A stretch of 64,000 nucleotides of DNA, taken from positions 7,874,001 to 7,938,000 of the forward strand of contig NW_025408667.1 of the NCBI RefSeq assembly GCF_020360975.1, written 5' to 3'. The notes under the pieces are model-generated. The model saw only the letters and a list, made by a program, of their open reading frames with translations. It was not told the DNA's origin and did no database searches. Position numbers and translations under genes: made by a program. How positions within the stretch are numbered: position 1 is the stretch's first letter; each line of letters starts with the position of its first letter. The stretch comes from Hirsutella rhossiliensis (Eukaryota > Ascomycota > Sordariomycetes > Hypocreales > Ophiocordycipitaceae). Shown here in pieces: positions 31,040 to 41,892 of this stretch.

Positions 31040-34000
31040 GCCGTTCCTCGTTTGTCATCAGCTTCATTACAGTATAATATTCACTTGCCTGCCGCGTCGT
31101 GGTGGCCGGCTTACAAGCAAGCCCGTCAAGCCCGTTTGTTTGCCTGACAACAGCAAAAGAAAACTCCCCTCCTTCCTTACGTATTACCATCGTACTGTCT
31201 CTTTCCTTTGCCCTTTTAATCCTCTCCTCCTTCTTTCCCTCCCGACCTCTCGGCACGGCCCTTCCCCCACCCCCTCCCTCACCCCCATCCATCCCCTGGG
31301 GACACCGTGGGAAGCAACCGTCCTGCCACGGGCTTGTGGAGGCTCTGAAACATGCAGCGAGAGAGAGAGGCAATGGTAAAAGAACGGCAAATGACGCTAC
31401 CGCGTGCAATCTTGCGAGCCGGAGTTTGCGGACGGACGTTCAACCCAACCCAGATAGACAGGCTCGCCGCTCTTTATTAGCCCACCTCTTTGCGCTGCCC
31501 TATTCTTCTTCTTCTTCTTCAACTTCTTGGCCATCTCACTCTCCCCTCTGCTATTCCTTTGCATGACGTCATCACAGCCAGCCAGGCCCGGGGTCAGCCA
31601 ACCCATCGCCAGCCACACAATTACATACAGTACACAGACCGTGCCGCCAACCCGCCATCTGCATATCTGGACCCAATCCATCTCCTGTCTTTCCTTTTCC
31701 ACATCTCCTCGTCCTCCTCCGCACATGACAAGCTGCAGCCAACAATCCCCCTGAAAAGGCGCCTGGCACAAGGAACCGACTCCCGACTCCCCCAGCCCGC
31801 CCGCCAGGTGCCACGCATGACGCGCGACATTCACCCCCCAATCTCTCCTGACAACGGACGCCTCCCCATGCGTGAGGCCACAGCTAGCTAATTTTATAGC
31901 ACACGCCCGTCGCATCAAGGCGCTGTTGGCAGCCCCTCGTGGCCTGACGCCTCCAGTCTGCCCAGGCATCCTAATTCACGGGGTTACCGGTGCCATGTCT
32001 ACCTTTTCAGGTTTCTCTTAATTACTTCCCTTCCAGAGACGCCGGAACACAGACGCACACCACTCCATCTAGTCACGCCTGGACCTACTGTACATGGCTC
32101 AGGGAGGCTCAGAGGGACAGAGAAGGCGACGTCGCGAGAAGGAAAGAGACCGGCCAGGTGTCCGGACCCATGACGTGACCAACTGAGCCTCTTCGTCATC
32201 ATCGCCAGCGCGTTTCGAGGCCGAGACGCTGCCTAGCTCCATCGCGCTCGCAGAGATCTGGCCGAACCGGCGACGGCATCTAACCTGCTCCATCCACCCA
32301 GCCATCCTGCATCCTCCCTTTTTCTTGTCTCGCTCTCCGGGCTCTTCGGCCCTGTCTCAGCCCCCGACGCGACTCGGCCGCGCCGCCCCGCGCTCACATA
32401 GCCCTGATTTGTTGCCCGCCGCCCTGTCTCTCCTCCCCCGCCGCCCATTTCCTCATCCTCTCTTCACTGTCTCCTGAGTCATCCTTCTTCGGCTGCCCGC
32501 CGTGGCTGCACCGATCACTGCCAGAAAAGGGGTCCGAACATGACGCAGAGACACAGCCCGCCGCCTCGCGCCCGCAGCCCATGTACATACACGTCGGTAT
32601 CCGTACAGACGCGGGACACCTCTCGCTCTCGTGGCGCCTGCCCGTCACTCTGGTTATGATTCATCTTCTTGTTGGCCTTGCTCCCGTCGCCCGGCTCCCG
32701 GCTTGTTTGTCGACAGGTTGCCGGTGTGCTGAGCGTCTCGTAACAACCTGTAAATAAAGCTGGCAACCGGCAGAGCAATCACGTAGACAGGTGCGCTCTA
32801 TTATTATTCGTCCGCCCCAGTCGGCACCGTCTCGGCCCTGGAACGCCCTCTATTCCTGGCCCCCTCCCACCCACGCGGCCTTTGCCGATGGCGGCGGAAA
32901 ACATTGATAGGCTGGAGTCTAGTTTAGCAAAGTCTAGCATAGAGGTGCTCCCGTCTTCGACAAAGTCTTTGCCTTTTGTGCTGGTGAATCGGCTGCCTTC
33001 AACTCCTAGGAGGCCGAGCACGGCGCCGAGCACGACCCATTCCAAGCTGTAGAGACAAAGCATAATTACATGAGCGGTCCTTTTCACTGATTGATCGTCC
33101 CCGTCTACTGCCAATGGTCGCCAGGCTCGAGGGGTGCTGTACAATATGGAATGCTCCTCTGTCCTCCCACCTCTTCCCCCCTTCACCCACATTCCGAGGC
33201 GGGACTCGGCACCGCTCCCGCTGAGGGTCCGCTCCCGCCGCCCGAACACACCCGTGTGGCGTCCGGGCGGGCGGTCCCGTGTCCGCATATCCCGGGACTG
33301 CGAGCCAGGACACCTTACGGCCACAGCTTGATTAATACTTCCATGCAAGAAACATTGTTCCTGGGGCTCTCTTCTCCCGTCATGCGTTTTGATGACAAGC
33401 CTCTGCAGCACATGATTATTCTCCCTTGGCAATAGTGACCAGACCAAGGAAAGGCATTGCTCAATCACGTACGCTGCTCCAGACTATTAGGCTTGCAAAA
33501 GAAGGGGAAAATATCGCGGTACAGGGTAGGCAGAGCCGGGGCGAGCACCCTTGAGCCATGGAGGCTGGCAAGCCGCCTCATCTGCCCGCGGATTTACACC
33601 GTCAGGGGACCGCGGTCCAGCAGCTGCGGCGCTGATTGCTTGCAGCTTGATCGACACAGAAAAGGGGGGCCAACGCGCGGACTTGGACCGAGCTGTCATA
33701 ATGCCGTCGGGGATGACGGACGCCGTGGCTCGTTGCACCGCATCGACCTTCAGATGCGCTGAACCGGCGCAGTCACAAGCCACGGCTGATCATATCCCCA
33801 AACTCAGCTTCACTCTCCCGACTACATCATGCCTTTTCTTCTTGTCCCCAGGCCGTGTAGAACCTACCGCGTTCCACGACTTGATGCTGCCATACGACAG
33901 GCAGGCATCTCCATCGCACTTTCGTTCTTGGGCCTCGACGAGCACATCTCGCGAGGAATAGCGTCGACCTGGACAGTCAGGCTTGAGGGACAGTTGATCA

Positions 34001-36778
34001 GTCACTTGTCGGAACGCAGCATGACTGGGCAAGTTGATACCGACGGCCGGAGACGCATTTGCGGGACATCGGGACATCGAGCCATGCACGGCCAAGCCAT
34101 CATGATGCTCGACGCCGAGCCCATTTCAGCTGCGTGCCTCCCACTACCCAGTTCGAGGGCTCGTGTTAGATTTACTGAGCACCACTGGGGTTCCGCCGAG
34201 AGTCCATGGAGATTGCATTTCGCCCGGCCGGGACGCTTCCATTTGATGCCACGCTGATACCAACACTACAGTGGCGTCCCTACAAGCGCATCCCCCCTTG
34301 GCCCTTGGTGCGTCACCATCGATGCTACCGTCTGAGCAATCGGGACCTCGTCTTGCACCAGTCGACACAGCGCGTGGTGGGTGCGTTGCCTGTACCCGTG
34401 GCGCGGGTTGCGACCTTGTCATGTCCGCACCGACTGTCGGCGTCATGGTAATTTGACCCCTTGCTGCTCATCCGCAGCATTTGGGTCAAGCGGCCCTACG
34501 GCTCTCTGGGAAGGCTGGATGACGCCGGCGTTGCAGGCCAAGACGCCGTCGCTCACAGGCTGCTACACCAAGCTGGCCAACGGAAGCAATCAGGGGAGCC
34601 ATTTGTTCGGCATGCACCAAGTACGTCTCGGAGCCGTGCTCCTTGCCATTGACGACGGCTCGGTGGCCAGGAGCAGCGCGCTAGTCCCCAGATTCGCGTC
34701 GGCGAACAACAGGACTTGGGCAAGCAGCATCAAGCTGCAGACGTCATAGGTTGGCTCGCGGGTCAAGCAGAGATGGAGGCGCCAACCAGACTGAAAGAGG
34801 ACAGGCTCTCCATTGCTTTTGCATCGCATCCTCTTCGAAACAGTGCTGCTGTGCGTCCAGGACCCGATGCTCACCGTTGGTTGTCTCGGACGCAGCGCGC
34901 GCCGATCCAAGCGAGGGCGCTGTTGGGGGAGACGATGATGACCCACGGATCGATGGACAATCAAGCCGTGAAAATTCGAGGCCAAGGCCGATGGAACGGC
35001 GGGCTTCACCCAGAGACACGGGCGGGACCCGTCGGTTGCAGTGCCGTGGGCGGACGCTCGGGGACCGAATGGCAGACAAGAACATGTCCCAAGGGGGCAA
35101 TGCGCTTGCATGATGAGCCGCAGGGAATTGTTATTTGCGCCCTTGCGGGCTTCAAAGAGACGTGCATCGAGCGAGCGAAGTGAGGGGGCAGGGGAGCCGG
35201 ATGCCCATGTCCAGCCACCGCAGCGGACACCTGGCCTGAAGCTCGACGGCTGACCGCATCAACGCGCCGGCTGCTGATGTTCGTTGTGCGGCGAGGAGGA
35301 GAGGGCGGTTGTTCTGGGTGAAGAAGACTGAATCGAATTGTCTCCAAATGTCCCCCGTGACTTCTCGCCCACTCGGGTCGGCCGCACGGTGAACGGTGAG
35401 GGCCCGGCTCATCTTCGGCCCGGGCTCTGGGCCCTCGCACGTGACAGCAGGCCGTGCATGCTCAACCGACGTCCCGCAGCAGCAGCATGTTGACGAAAAC
35501 ATGCACATTCCGTCATCTTTGCACAGTACCGGCGGCACTGCCTCGCGCGTACCCGCTACCTGCTGTCGCCCGTCTCGGTTCGCAACATGCCTTGTTGCGG
35601 GTACATGTGCCATACCTGGCTGGAATCGACCGTTTGCGGCAGCGGAGGAAGAGACCCATCCATCCATCCGTCGTGGCAAGGGAGGGAGTGAGCACCCAAA
35701 GGCGACGAAATTCGTACGGACCTCGCATGCTGATATGCTCGCCCCATGCAGATCTCATCCTTCGCCAGGCAAAGCCAATTGCTGGCGCTGCAGTGAGGCG
35801 GCATCAAATCATGGAACCTTTTCCCCTTCAACATTCACCTCGTCTGCGTCGGCTGGTCGAGGCTTCAACGGGACACGAAGGGGGGGATGAGATGGGGGAT
35901 GAGATGGGGGCCTTTTCGACGGCTTGCTGCTTGGCCTGGAAGATCGAACCATGGTGCTGATGCGGCCACGCCCCTTGATTCAAGCTCGAAGCCACCCGAA
36001 GGCCACGCCCCTCCTCTCTCGACCAAGAAAATGGCTCGCGCTCCAGCCTCCTCTTCTTCCCCCACGTCCCACCCAGCTCTCCAGCAGGAGAATTGGGCCA
36101 GCTCCGCAAACAAAGGCGTCGCCGGGGCGGCGAATGGACAGCCACGTCCACTCACACCCTTGTTGTTGTGCTTGTTTGCCATGCTCTACTTAGCTCGGCC
36201 GTCTCTCTGTCCCTCGTCTCACCCCCCCCTTCAGCTTCCTCCCACGCCCTCCCCTTCCCCTCTCTGCTGGATACTGAGCGGAGGGAGTACTTGGTACTTC
36301 GCATCTCTCTCTTCCCCACCGTCTGCCCTGTGCCTCTTTCGAGGCTGACGCAACAGCAGCGCGAGTTTCCTGCCCACCTCGATCCAGCCTAGCCCGCGCC
36401 GGCAAGCTGTGGTGGCAGCGGTCCGAGTATCTGGTACAAGCTCAAAGCGTATAACCCGGAGACGCTGTAGGTACGGATACAGAGAGAGAGCCTTGGAAGG
36501 TTGAGAGGTAGTTGGACAGCTCCCCCTACCTAACCCTTCTCCTCAAGCCAGCTCTCCCCTCCCTGCCTCCCTCCGGCCAGGCAGTACAGTACAAGCCGCC
36601 TTGTAGCCTTGCCTGCCCTCTCATCCCCCTTCTCCCCCCCGGGTACGGAGTAGCTTTCACCGGTTCTCCTCCATCTTTCTCTCACTCTCACTCTTCCTCC
36701 CACACTCTCTCGTTCTCCTCTTACATCTCCTCGGTTCCCTTGTCCTACCTACCTATCTCTTCCCCTTCCCCCCTCCCC

Positions 36779-36786
36779 TATATAAT
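36779..36786 (+). promoter_or_regulatory. TATA box of the acidic-protein gene
   Basis: TATATAAT about 97 bp before the ATG at 36883, downstream of a long CT-rich tract. Confidence 0.5.
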
Positions 36787-36882
36787 AGCTGCCTTTCCTT
36801 CGGCCAGTCGGGTTCAATAGACGATAGACTTGTGGCGACAAGCTCTCCCAATTGCCTCAGCTTACACGCACCGTCACACACA

Positions 36883-37598
36883 ATGTCTACCCGCAAGAGA
36901 AAGCAAGAGGAGGAGGAGGAGGAGCTAGTCTCCCTCCCCGAAGAAGACGATGGCGAAGAAGAGGAAGAGTGAGTTGTCTCTTGTTGCATATCGCAATGCC
37001 TGTGTACGCGCGCACGTCTGTGTTCTGGTTGCGACACACCGTGCGTCTACACGCCTCTCGATATCTGTCGTCGCGACATGGTCCATGGCGAAGATACACA
37101 CGGGCGGGTGCTGACAGGAGACTGTGGCTAGGTACGTCTCCACTGGAGATGAAGAAGACGACGGCGAGGACGACGGCGAGGACGCAGACCAAGAACCTCA
37201 AGAGGGCAACGAAGATGCCGAGGAGGATGAGGATGAAGAGGTGGAAGAGGTGGAAGAGGCGACGGCCGCAAATGGCGACAAGGACGAGGACAAGGAGAAT
37301 GGTGAAAAGGGTAAGTCAAGTGAGCACGTCATGCTCGCAGCATATTGCGTCGGAAAGCTAACGAGACTTGGGCGCAGACGAGCCACCACCTCTGAAGAAG
37401 CGCAAGACGACCGAGGCAGTCTCCAATGGCGACGCTGCCAAGGACGACGAAGACGCCGAGGAAACCGAGGATGCCGAGGACAAAAAGGACGACGTGCCCA
37501 AGGAGACTGTCAAGACCAAGGACGTTTCCGTCGAGACGGCCGCCGACGAGGCCGAGCCAGAGGCAGAGGCGGCCGCGGCGGGAGGCGAGGAAGAGTAG
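36883..37598 (+). CDS. Small, highly acidic protein with basic NLS-like patches
   Basis: Exons 36883-36968, 37132-37310 and 37378-37598 give 161 aa in frame. Intron 1 is 163 nt (GTGAGT..TAG, branch CTGAC) and intron 2 is 67 nt (GTAAGT..CAG, branch CTAAC). The protein starts MSTRKRKQ, then long Glu/Asp runs, a basic LKKRKT patch near residue 95 and an acidic Ala/Glu-rich tail. No domain is recognised. Acidic proteins with this make-up are often histone chaperones or other nuclear basic-protein binders, so a nuclear role is plausible but inferred. A CT-rich leader and TATA box support the start. Confidence 0.82.
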
Positions 37599-37984
37599 TG
37601 ACGCTGCACTCGGTCACGGCGCAGCATGCGGGTAGGCGCCTGCTGGGGGGGTCTTGTATAGACTGCGCGCGCCGTATAGTTGATTAATCCAGGCGCCTCG
37701 TCCAACACATATCAAGGTCGATGCAATTCTGCGGACCGTTTCCCTTAGGACTCGTGAAGCTTGCGCCTGTGGGAGAGGCATATGCGTAAACCCTCGACAG
37801 CACTCGGATCGAGGACTCTTTCTGTGACGTCCTGGGCTTTTGTTGCAAATGCGTAATCAGCTGCCGAGCGGTGACCGAGTGTCCGTCTACAGTCAGTCTG
37901 TCCCGAGGCACAGATATGCAGAGATCCATCAGTCGGGGACCCGTCAGGTGACTGGCTGACATCTTCTCGCTTCCGTCGTCAAGG

Positions 37985-38533
37985 ATGGCCTCGATTCTTT
38001 TCCCCTCTCCTCTCACCTACCCTAAGCCATCATCCCGTGTCTCTCCAATGTCCAACCCATTGGCCCCCGTCAAAGACATTGACCACCTGGTCCTCACCTG
38101 CGCCGACATGGACGCCACCACGGCCTGGTACGCCAGATACCTGGGCATGACGCCCGCCCACTTCATCTCGGCGGGCGAGCAGCGGACGGCGCTCAAGTTC
38201 GGCACCCACAAGATCAACCTGCACCAGCGCGGCCGCGAGTTCGAGCCCAAGGCCCGCACCGCGCTGCCCGGCACGGCCGACGTATGCTTCCTGCTCGACG
38301 ACGGCGTGGCTCTCGAGGCCGTGGCCCAAGGGTTTGCGCGCGAGGGCGTCGAGGTGCTCGAGGGGGGGCGCGTGGTGCCGCGGACGGGGGCCCGGGGTAG
38401 GCTCCGGAGTGTGTATGTGAGGGATCCGGATGGGAATCTTGTCGAGTGAGTGTCTCTTGCCTACGTGGAGTGGGACGAGCGGCGCTGACTGGGCTTCTCT
38501 TGCTGCTGCAGGCTATCGCAGTATGTTGAGTGA
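37985..38533 (+). CDS. Glyoxalase/VOC protein, GLOD5-like
   Basis: Exons 37985-38445 and 38512-38533 give 160 aa. The 66-nt intron runs GTGAGT..CAG with branch CTGAC; the last exon codes only the final residues LSQYVE. The domain reads IDHLVLTC, YLGMTP, LKFGTHKINLHQ, REFEPKA, PGTADVCF, VPRTGARG and RDPDGNLVE, in the order found in animal GLOD5 and its fungal relatives. Known: the VOC fold makes metal-dependent lyases, isomerases and dioxygenases; the GLOD5 substrate is not established. A second in-frame ATG at 38048 would give 139 aa, the compact family length. The extra 21 residues are basic/Ser-rich and could be a targeting sequence. The 386 bp before this gene show nothing else. Confidence 0.9.
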
Positions 38534-40275
38534 CCAAAGGCAGACTACGTTTCCCGAGTGAGATGCGACTGGATGTCGATGAGAGAACACAGGCACGCGT
38601 GAAACATCAAGTTTTGTCGGAGGTGCTCTATACAATGCCTCATCGACCTGATCATACCGGTGCTTGGCCTCTACAAGATGGCATCCGACATGAATGCAGA
38701 ACGCCTGCATCCTCATGAACCCCAGGAGGTGCCACCCCCCCGCATGAAACAGTCGATGCCAAGTGACGGATGCCCTTGTGAATCAGTGAATTGGTCATGC
38801 CACATAACTGGTTGTGCCTCCAGATACGGATGGGCATTGACTCTGGGTGTTGACTGGCAAGCTCGTCAAAGGGGGTGAATAACGAGCACTTAAAGTTATA
38901 AGTTACAATACGAACGATGCTCGTTGTATGATGGTAATTGTCCGTCGGCTCTTTACAAACGGCAGCCGGGCCAGTGCCTAATTACACGTCAAGAAGAGGA
39001 ACAAACCCGAAGAACGTGTATGGACGACATACGCGGGCGATCAACGCCTCTTGGGAACTCGACATCGGAGCGCAATCTCTGGCAGAACCGCCCGACATCC
39101 AATTAAAGCATGCACAGTCGAAACTGTATGAACCCCGTTGACGCCACGCGAGCCCTCATTCCCGGCGATGAAGACCGCTGAACGCCCTCCTGCGCCGTGG
39201 ATGAGAACGTGTGCTCCAACGCTTGAAGGCGCCATGCTATCACTCACACTTTGACGACGTCTCAAGTCTCAAGTCCACGCAAGACCAGCTGGCGATCCAA
39301 CAGACATCAGAAAATGAATCATATTGCAATCGCATTCCTCAACGTTAGGTCTGTTTCAACCACGGCCGCTGATTCTTCAACGCTCCCTCGACACGGTCGA
39401 AACCGCTAGTCGGACGCTTGTGCGGACGTCTGGGCATGGCCAGCCACGCATGGAAATTTTCTGCGGAAGAGACTGGCCATGGCTGAGCGACGATACTCTC
39501 GGAGAATCACGGTCGAAGCCGCCGCCGTTGCGAATACACTCAAGTCTGTATGCAAAACAGAAGGACGGCGGAACCATCTCTAGCAGCTGCATTGCAGGGG
39601 CGGCGCATCGCGGACTACGGTCGCCGACTATTCTGCTTTCAGGGTAAGACAAGCCCAGAATGAGGGCAAAAGGCAGACATGGCGGCCCATACGGGGATCT
39701 GAGGAGATTGTCACACGTGTCGGAGCATGGGCTCTTCGGTCCTTGAACGTCCTTAACGTGGATAACTTGCCGTCGACCGGGTCAAGACTTTACATAACCA
39801 TGGTCGAGCGCAGAGCATGAATATATCAAGCATATTCTCGCATCGAAACATGAGACGCTTTCTATGTGGATGCAAAACCTCACGAATAGAAAATCAGACA
39901 TGTTAAAGTTTGCTTATGTCTGAGTTCGAAAAAGTTGCATGAAAGAGCATGGAGAGGAGGCAGCAATTGCAAGCCCACGCGCAAGTGATCACTGAATAGG
40001 AGACTCGCATTGAAGCAAGCGAGGGGCCTCGGCAAAGAACCGTTAAAAACCGCATTCCAGTGGGCAAACGGCGATTCCAACAGACTTGCAGTCAGCCGAG
40101 TCTTGTTTCAAGACAGGAACGACGGGTCGAGCACCGTCATCGTCTTCCCCGGTGAGACAGGTGAGTTCTCCTTTGCGGAGCCACTCGTGCGGTTCCGGGA
40201 TCATGGTCCGCTTGTCCCAAAGCCATCCCGGCTTCAGACCCCTGGAGTCCATATACATAGCAGGCAAGGACGAGA
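38534..40275. other. 1.7 kb intergenic region
   Basis: Short frames only. No domain, repeat or RNA gene recognised. Confidence 0.45.
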
Positions 40276-40281
40276 TATAAA
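40276..40281 (+). promoter_or_regulatory. TATA box of the small secreted protein gene
   Basis: TATAAA, 79 bp before the ATG at 40360; the spacing suits a strongly regulated fungal promoter. Confidence 0.55.
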
Positions 40282-40359
40282 AGCGTGTGACAGTCCACTT
40301 GAACCCGACCCTGACAACCCCCTGGTAGCCACGGCACTTTCCCCCAGAACCTGACAACC

Positions 40360-40908
40360 ATGAAGCCCACTCTCGTTACGCTGGCACTTTCCTGCCTGGC
40401 CGGCAGCGTGCTCGCCGCGCCAGCCCAGGAGATGGCGTCGCAGGCCGGCGTCGACTCGGCCAAGTTCGCCGGGTCCGAGGGAATGGGGACACCCCGTCAG
40501 GGCGACTTTATCGACTGCGCCGCCTACGTCTTCGACAACGTCGTCGACGGGACCCTACGCAAGATTCCCGGCATGGACAAGATCCTCCCCGACCCTGGAG
40601 AGGAGAGGCTATGCCTGCGGTTCCAACACATGTTCAAGAAGAAGAAGGAGGAAAGGGGCGATGATTCTGACATTGTCGCGCGCGGTTTCTGGCCCTTCAG
40701 CGGTAAGGGATCCTGGAAGAGCGGCGCGAGGAAGAACCCCTTTGGGCTGGGCAAGGACGGCAAGGACCTTGACTTACTCAAGGCCATTAGTTACGGAATG
40801 AAACTAGAGAAGAAGCTCAAGTCGGGCCAGAAAGTCGACTTGGAAAAGGAGCTGGAGCGCGAGTTCGGCAATGGGTCGGATGTGGAGAAGGCCGCCAACC
40901 GCGGCTAG
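40360..40908 (+). CDS. Small secreted protein, effector-like
   Basis: Single exon, 182 aa. Residues 1-20 are a clear signal peptide (SCLAGSVLAAPA at its end). The mature part is charged, has only two further Cys (FIDC and ERLCLRF), a KKKKEER basic patch near 94-100, and a Lys/Asp/Gly-rich second half. It contains ARGFWPF, echoing the KR|GFW site of the large secreted protein at 12.7-15.9 kb. No homologous family is recognised. Secretion is inferred from the signal peptide; effector status would rest only on size and novelty. The stop is followed at once by an in-frame Lys/Asp-rich stretch (next entry). Confidence 0.8.
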   Translation: MKPTLVTLALSCLAGSVLAAPAQEMASQAGVDSAKFAGSEGMGTPRQGDFIDCAAYVFDNVVDGTLRKIPGMDKILPDPGEERLCLRFQHMFKKKKEERGDDSDIVARGFWPFSGKGSWKSGARKNPFGLGKDGKDLDLLKAISYGMKLEKKLKSGQKVDLEKELEREFGNGSDVEKAANRG

Positions 40909-41070
40909 GGCGCAAGGGACAGCGCGGATGTCCAGAACAAGGACAAGGCCAAGGACTCTGACAAGAAGGACTGACAAGTAGGACTCTGGAGATAAGGACG
41001 CTAATAAGAAGGACTCTGACAAGAAAGGCCGACAAAAGGGACTCCGCTAAGAAGGATTCCAATTATTAAA
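40909..41070 (+). repeat. Decayed GACTCTGACAAGAAGG repeats after the stop
   Basis: Words such as AAGGACTCTGACAAGAAGGA recur about every 40-60 bp. In the gene's frame the first 21 codons after TAG encode a Lys/Asp/Ser-rich stretch before the next stop. This looks like the broken end of a longer repetitive tail, or 3' UTR that arose from coding repeats. Confidence 0.55.
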
Positions 41071-41892
41071 GGCAAGCGGACTTGGTACACGGATAGGCCG
41101 CCTTCTCTCATACCCCAGTATAGAGCCCGAGCAAAAGCCAGTACATACAAGGCGTCGGGCTTGCAGGGAAGTTAATATCAGTTCTGTTCACTCTGGTGAA
41201 GGGACCTGGTAAAGCCCAGATGTATGTCCTTGTCTGTCGGCCCTCAAGGTTCGTGGGACATGTGTTACCAGGATATGCTTGAGCGAACCATGTCAAACCA
41301 AGTCCAAGGCGGGTTGCTGAATGGCACAAGGCAGGTCACGGACCAGTCTATGAGTAAAATGCCAAGCGCATCAATGAGACTACGTTTGAGAGAGGAGTGG
41401 TTTCATAACATCTGTCAAGTTGGTAACAAACCGCTCCACCAGGCAAAATAGGGACACCCTTATTAGGGGGGCTATTATCGCGAATTGCAAGTCTCTTTCT
41501 GTCGTGACGACGTCCAATTACGGCACTATACTGTGGAAATTCTCAACCCTCCTCGCCGTGCGTGTTACCCGTGACCTGTGGCCATACTCTGATTCAATCA
41601 ACTGATGCGTCCCAAGAGCCAAAGCCGCAAACCCATAGGTCAAAGCATAATGATCTTTGTGATTACGAGTCATGACGTCCAGGGAGCTTGCAACGAAATC
41701 AAGCCTTGAACACATCCATGGGAGACACTTGAACAAGCCACCGTGGTTTAGCAAACTTCAAGCCTTCTCGATCCAAATTCCATCCGCCCAAAGGCCTAGA
41801 AGTCGGTATAATAGACACATGTAATCCTGTGAGTTCCAGGATGCTTCCACGCTTCTCGAGTTTCTAGCCATTACATCAAAATGAAGTTCCTA
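41071..41892. other. Intergenic region before the FHA-kinase stop
   Basis: 0.8 kb without supported coding sequence. Confidence 0.45.

Larger units (their letters stand above)
28041..36882. other. 8.8 kb gene-free divergent interval
   Basis: It lies between the starts of the TBC gene (-) and the acidic-protein gene (+). I find only short overlapping frames without domains or convincing exon chains. It contains several simple repeats listed separately, GTACCTAGGTAGG-type clusters (about 29500-30215), and long CT-rich tracts near both ends that look like promoters or leaders. A non-coding transcript cannot be excluded. Confidence 0.45.

Noticed and set aside
32779..33468. A 229-codon minus-strand frame with a short hydrophobic segment
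   Set aside because: No ATG context, composition typical of non-coding GC-rich DNA, no recognised motif.
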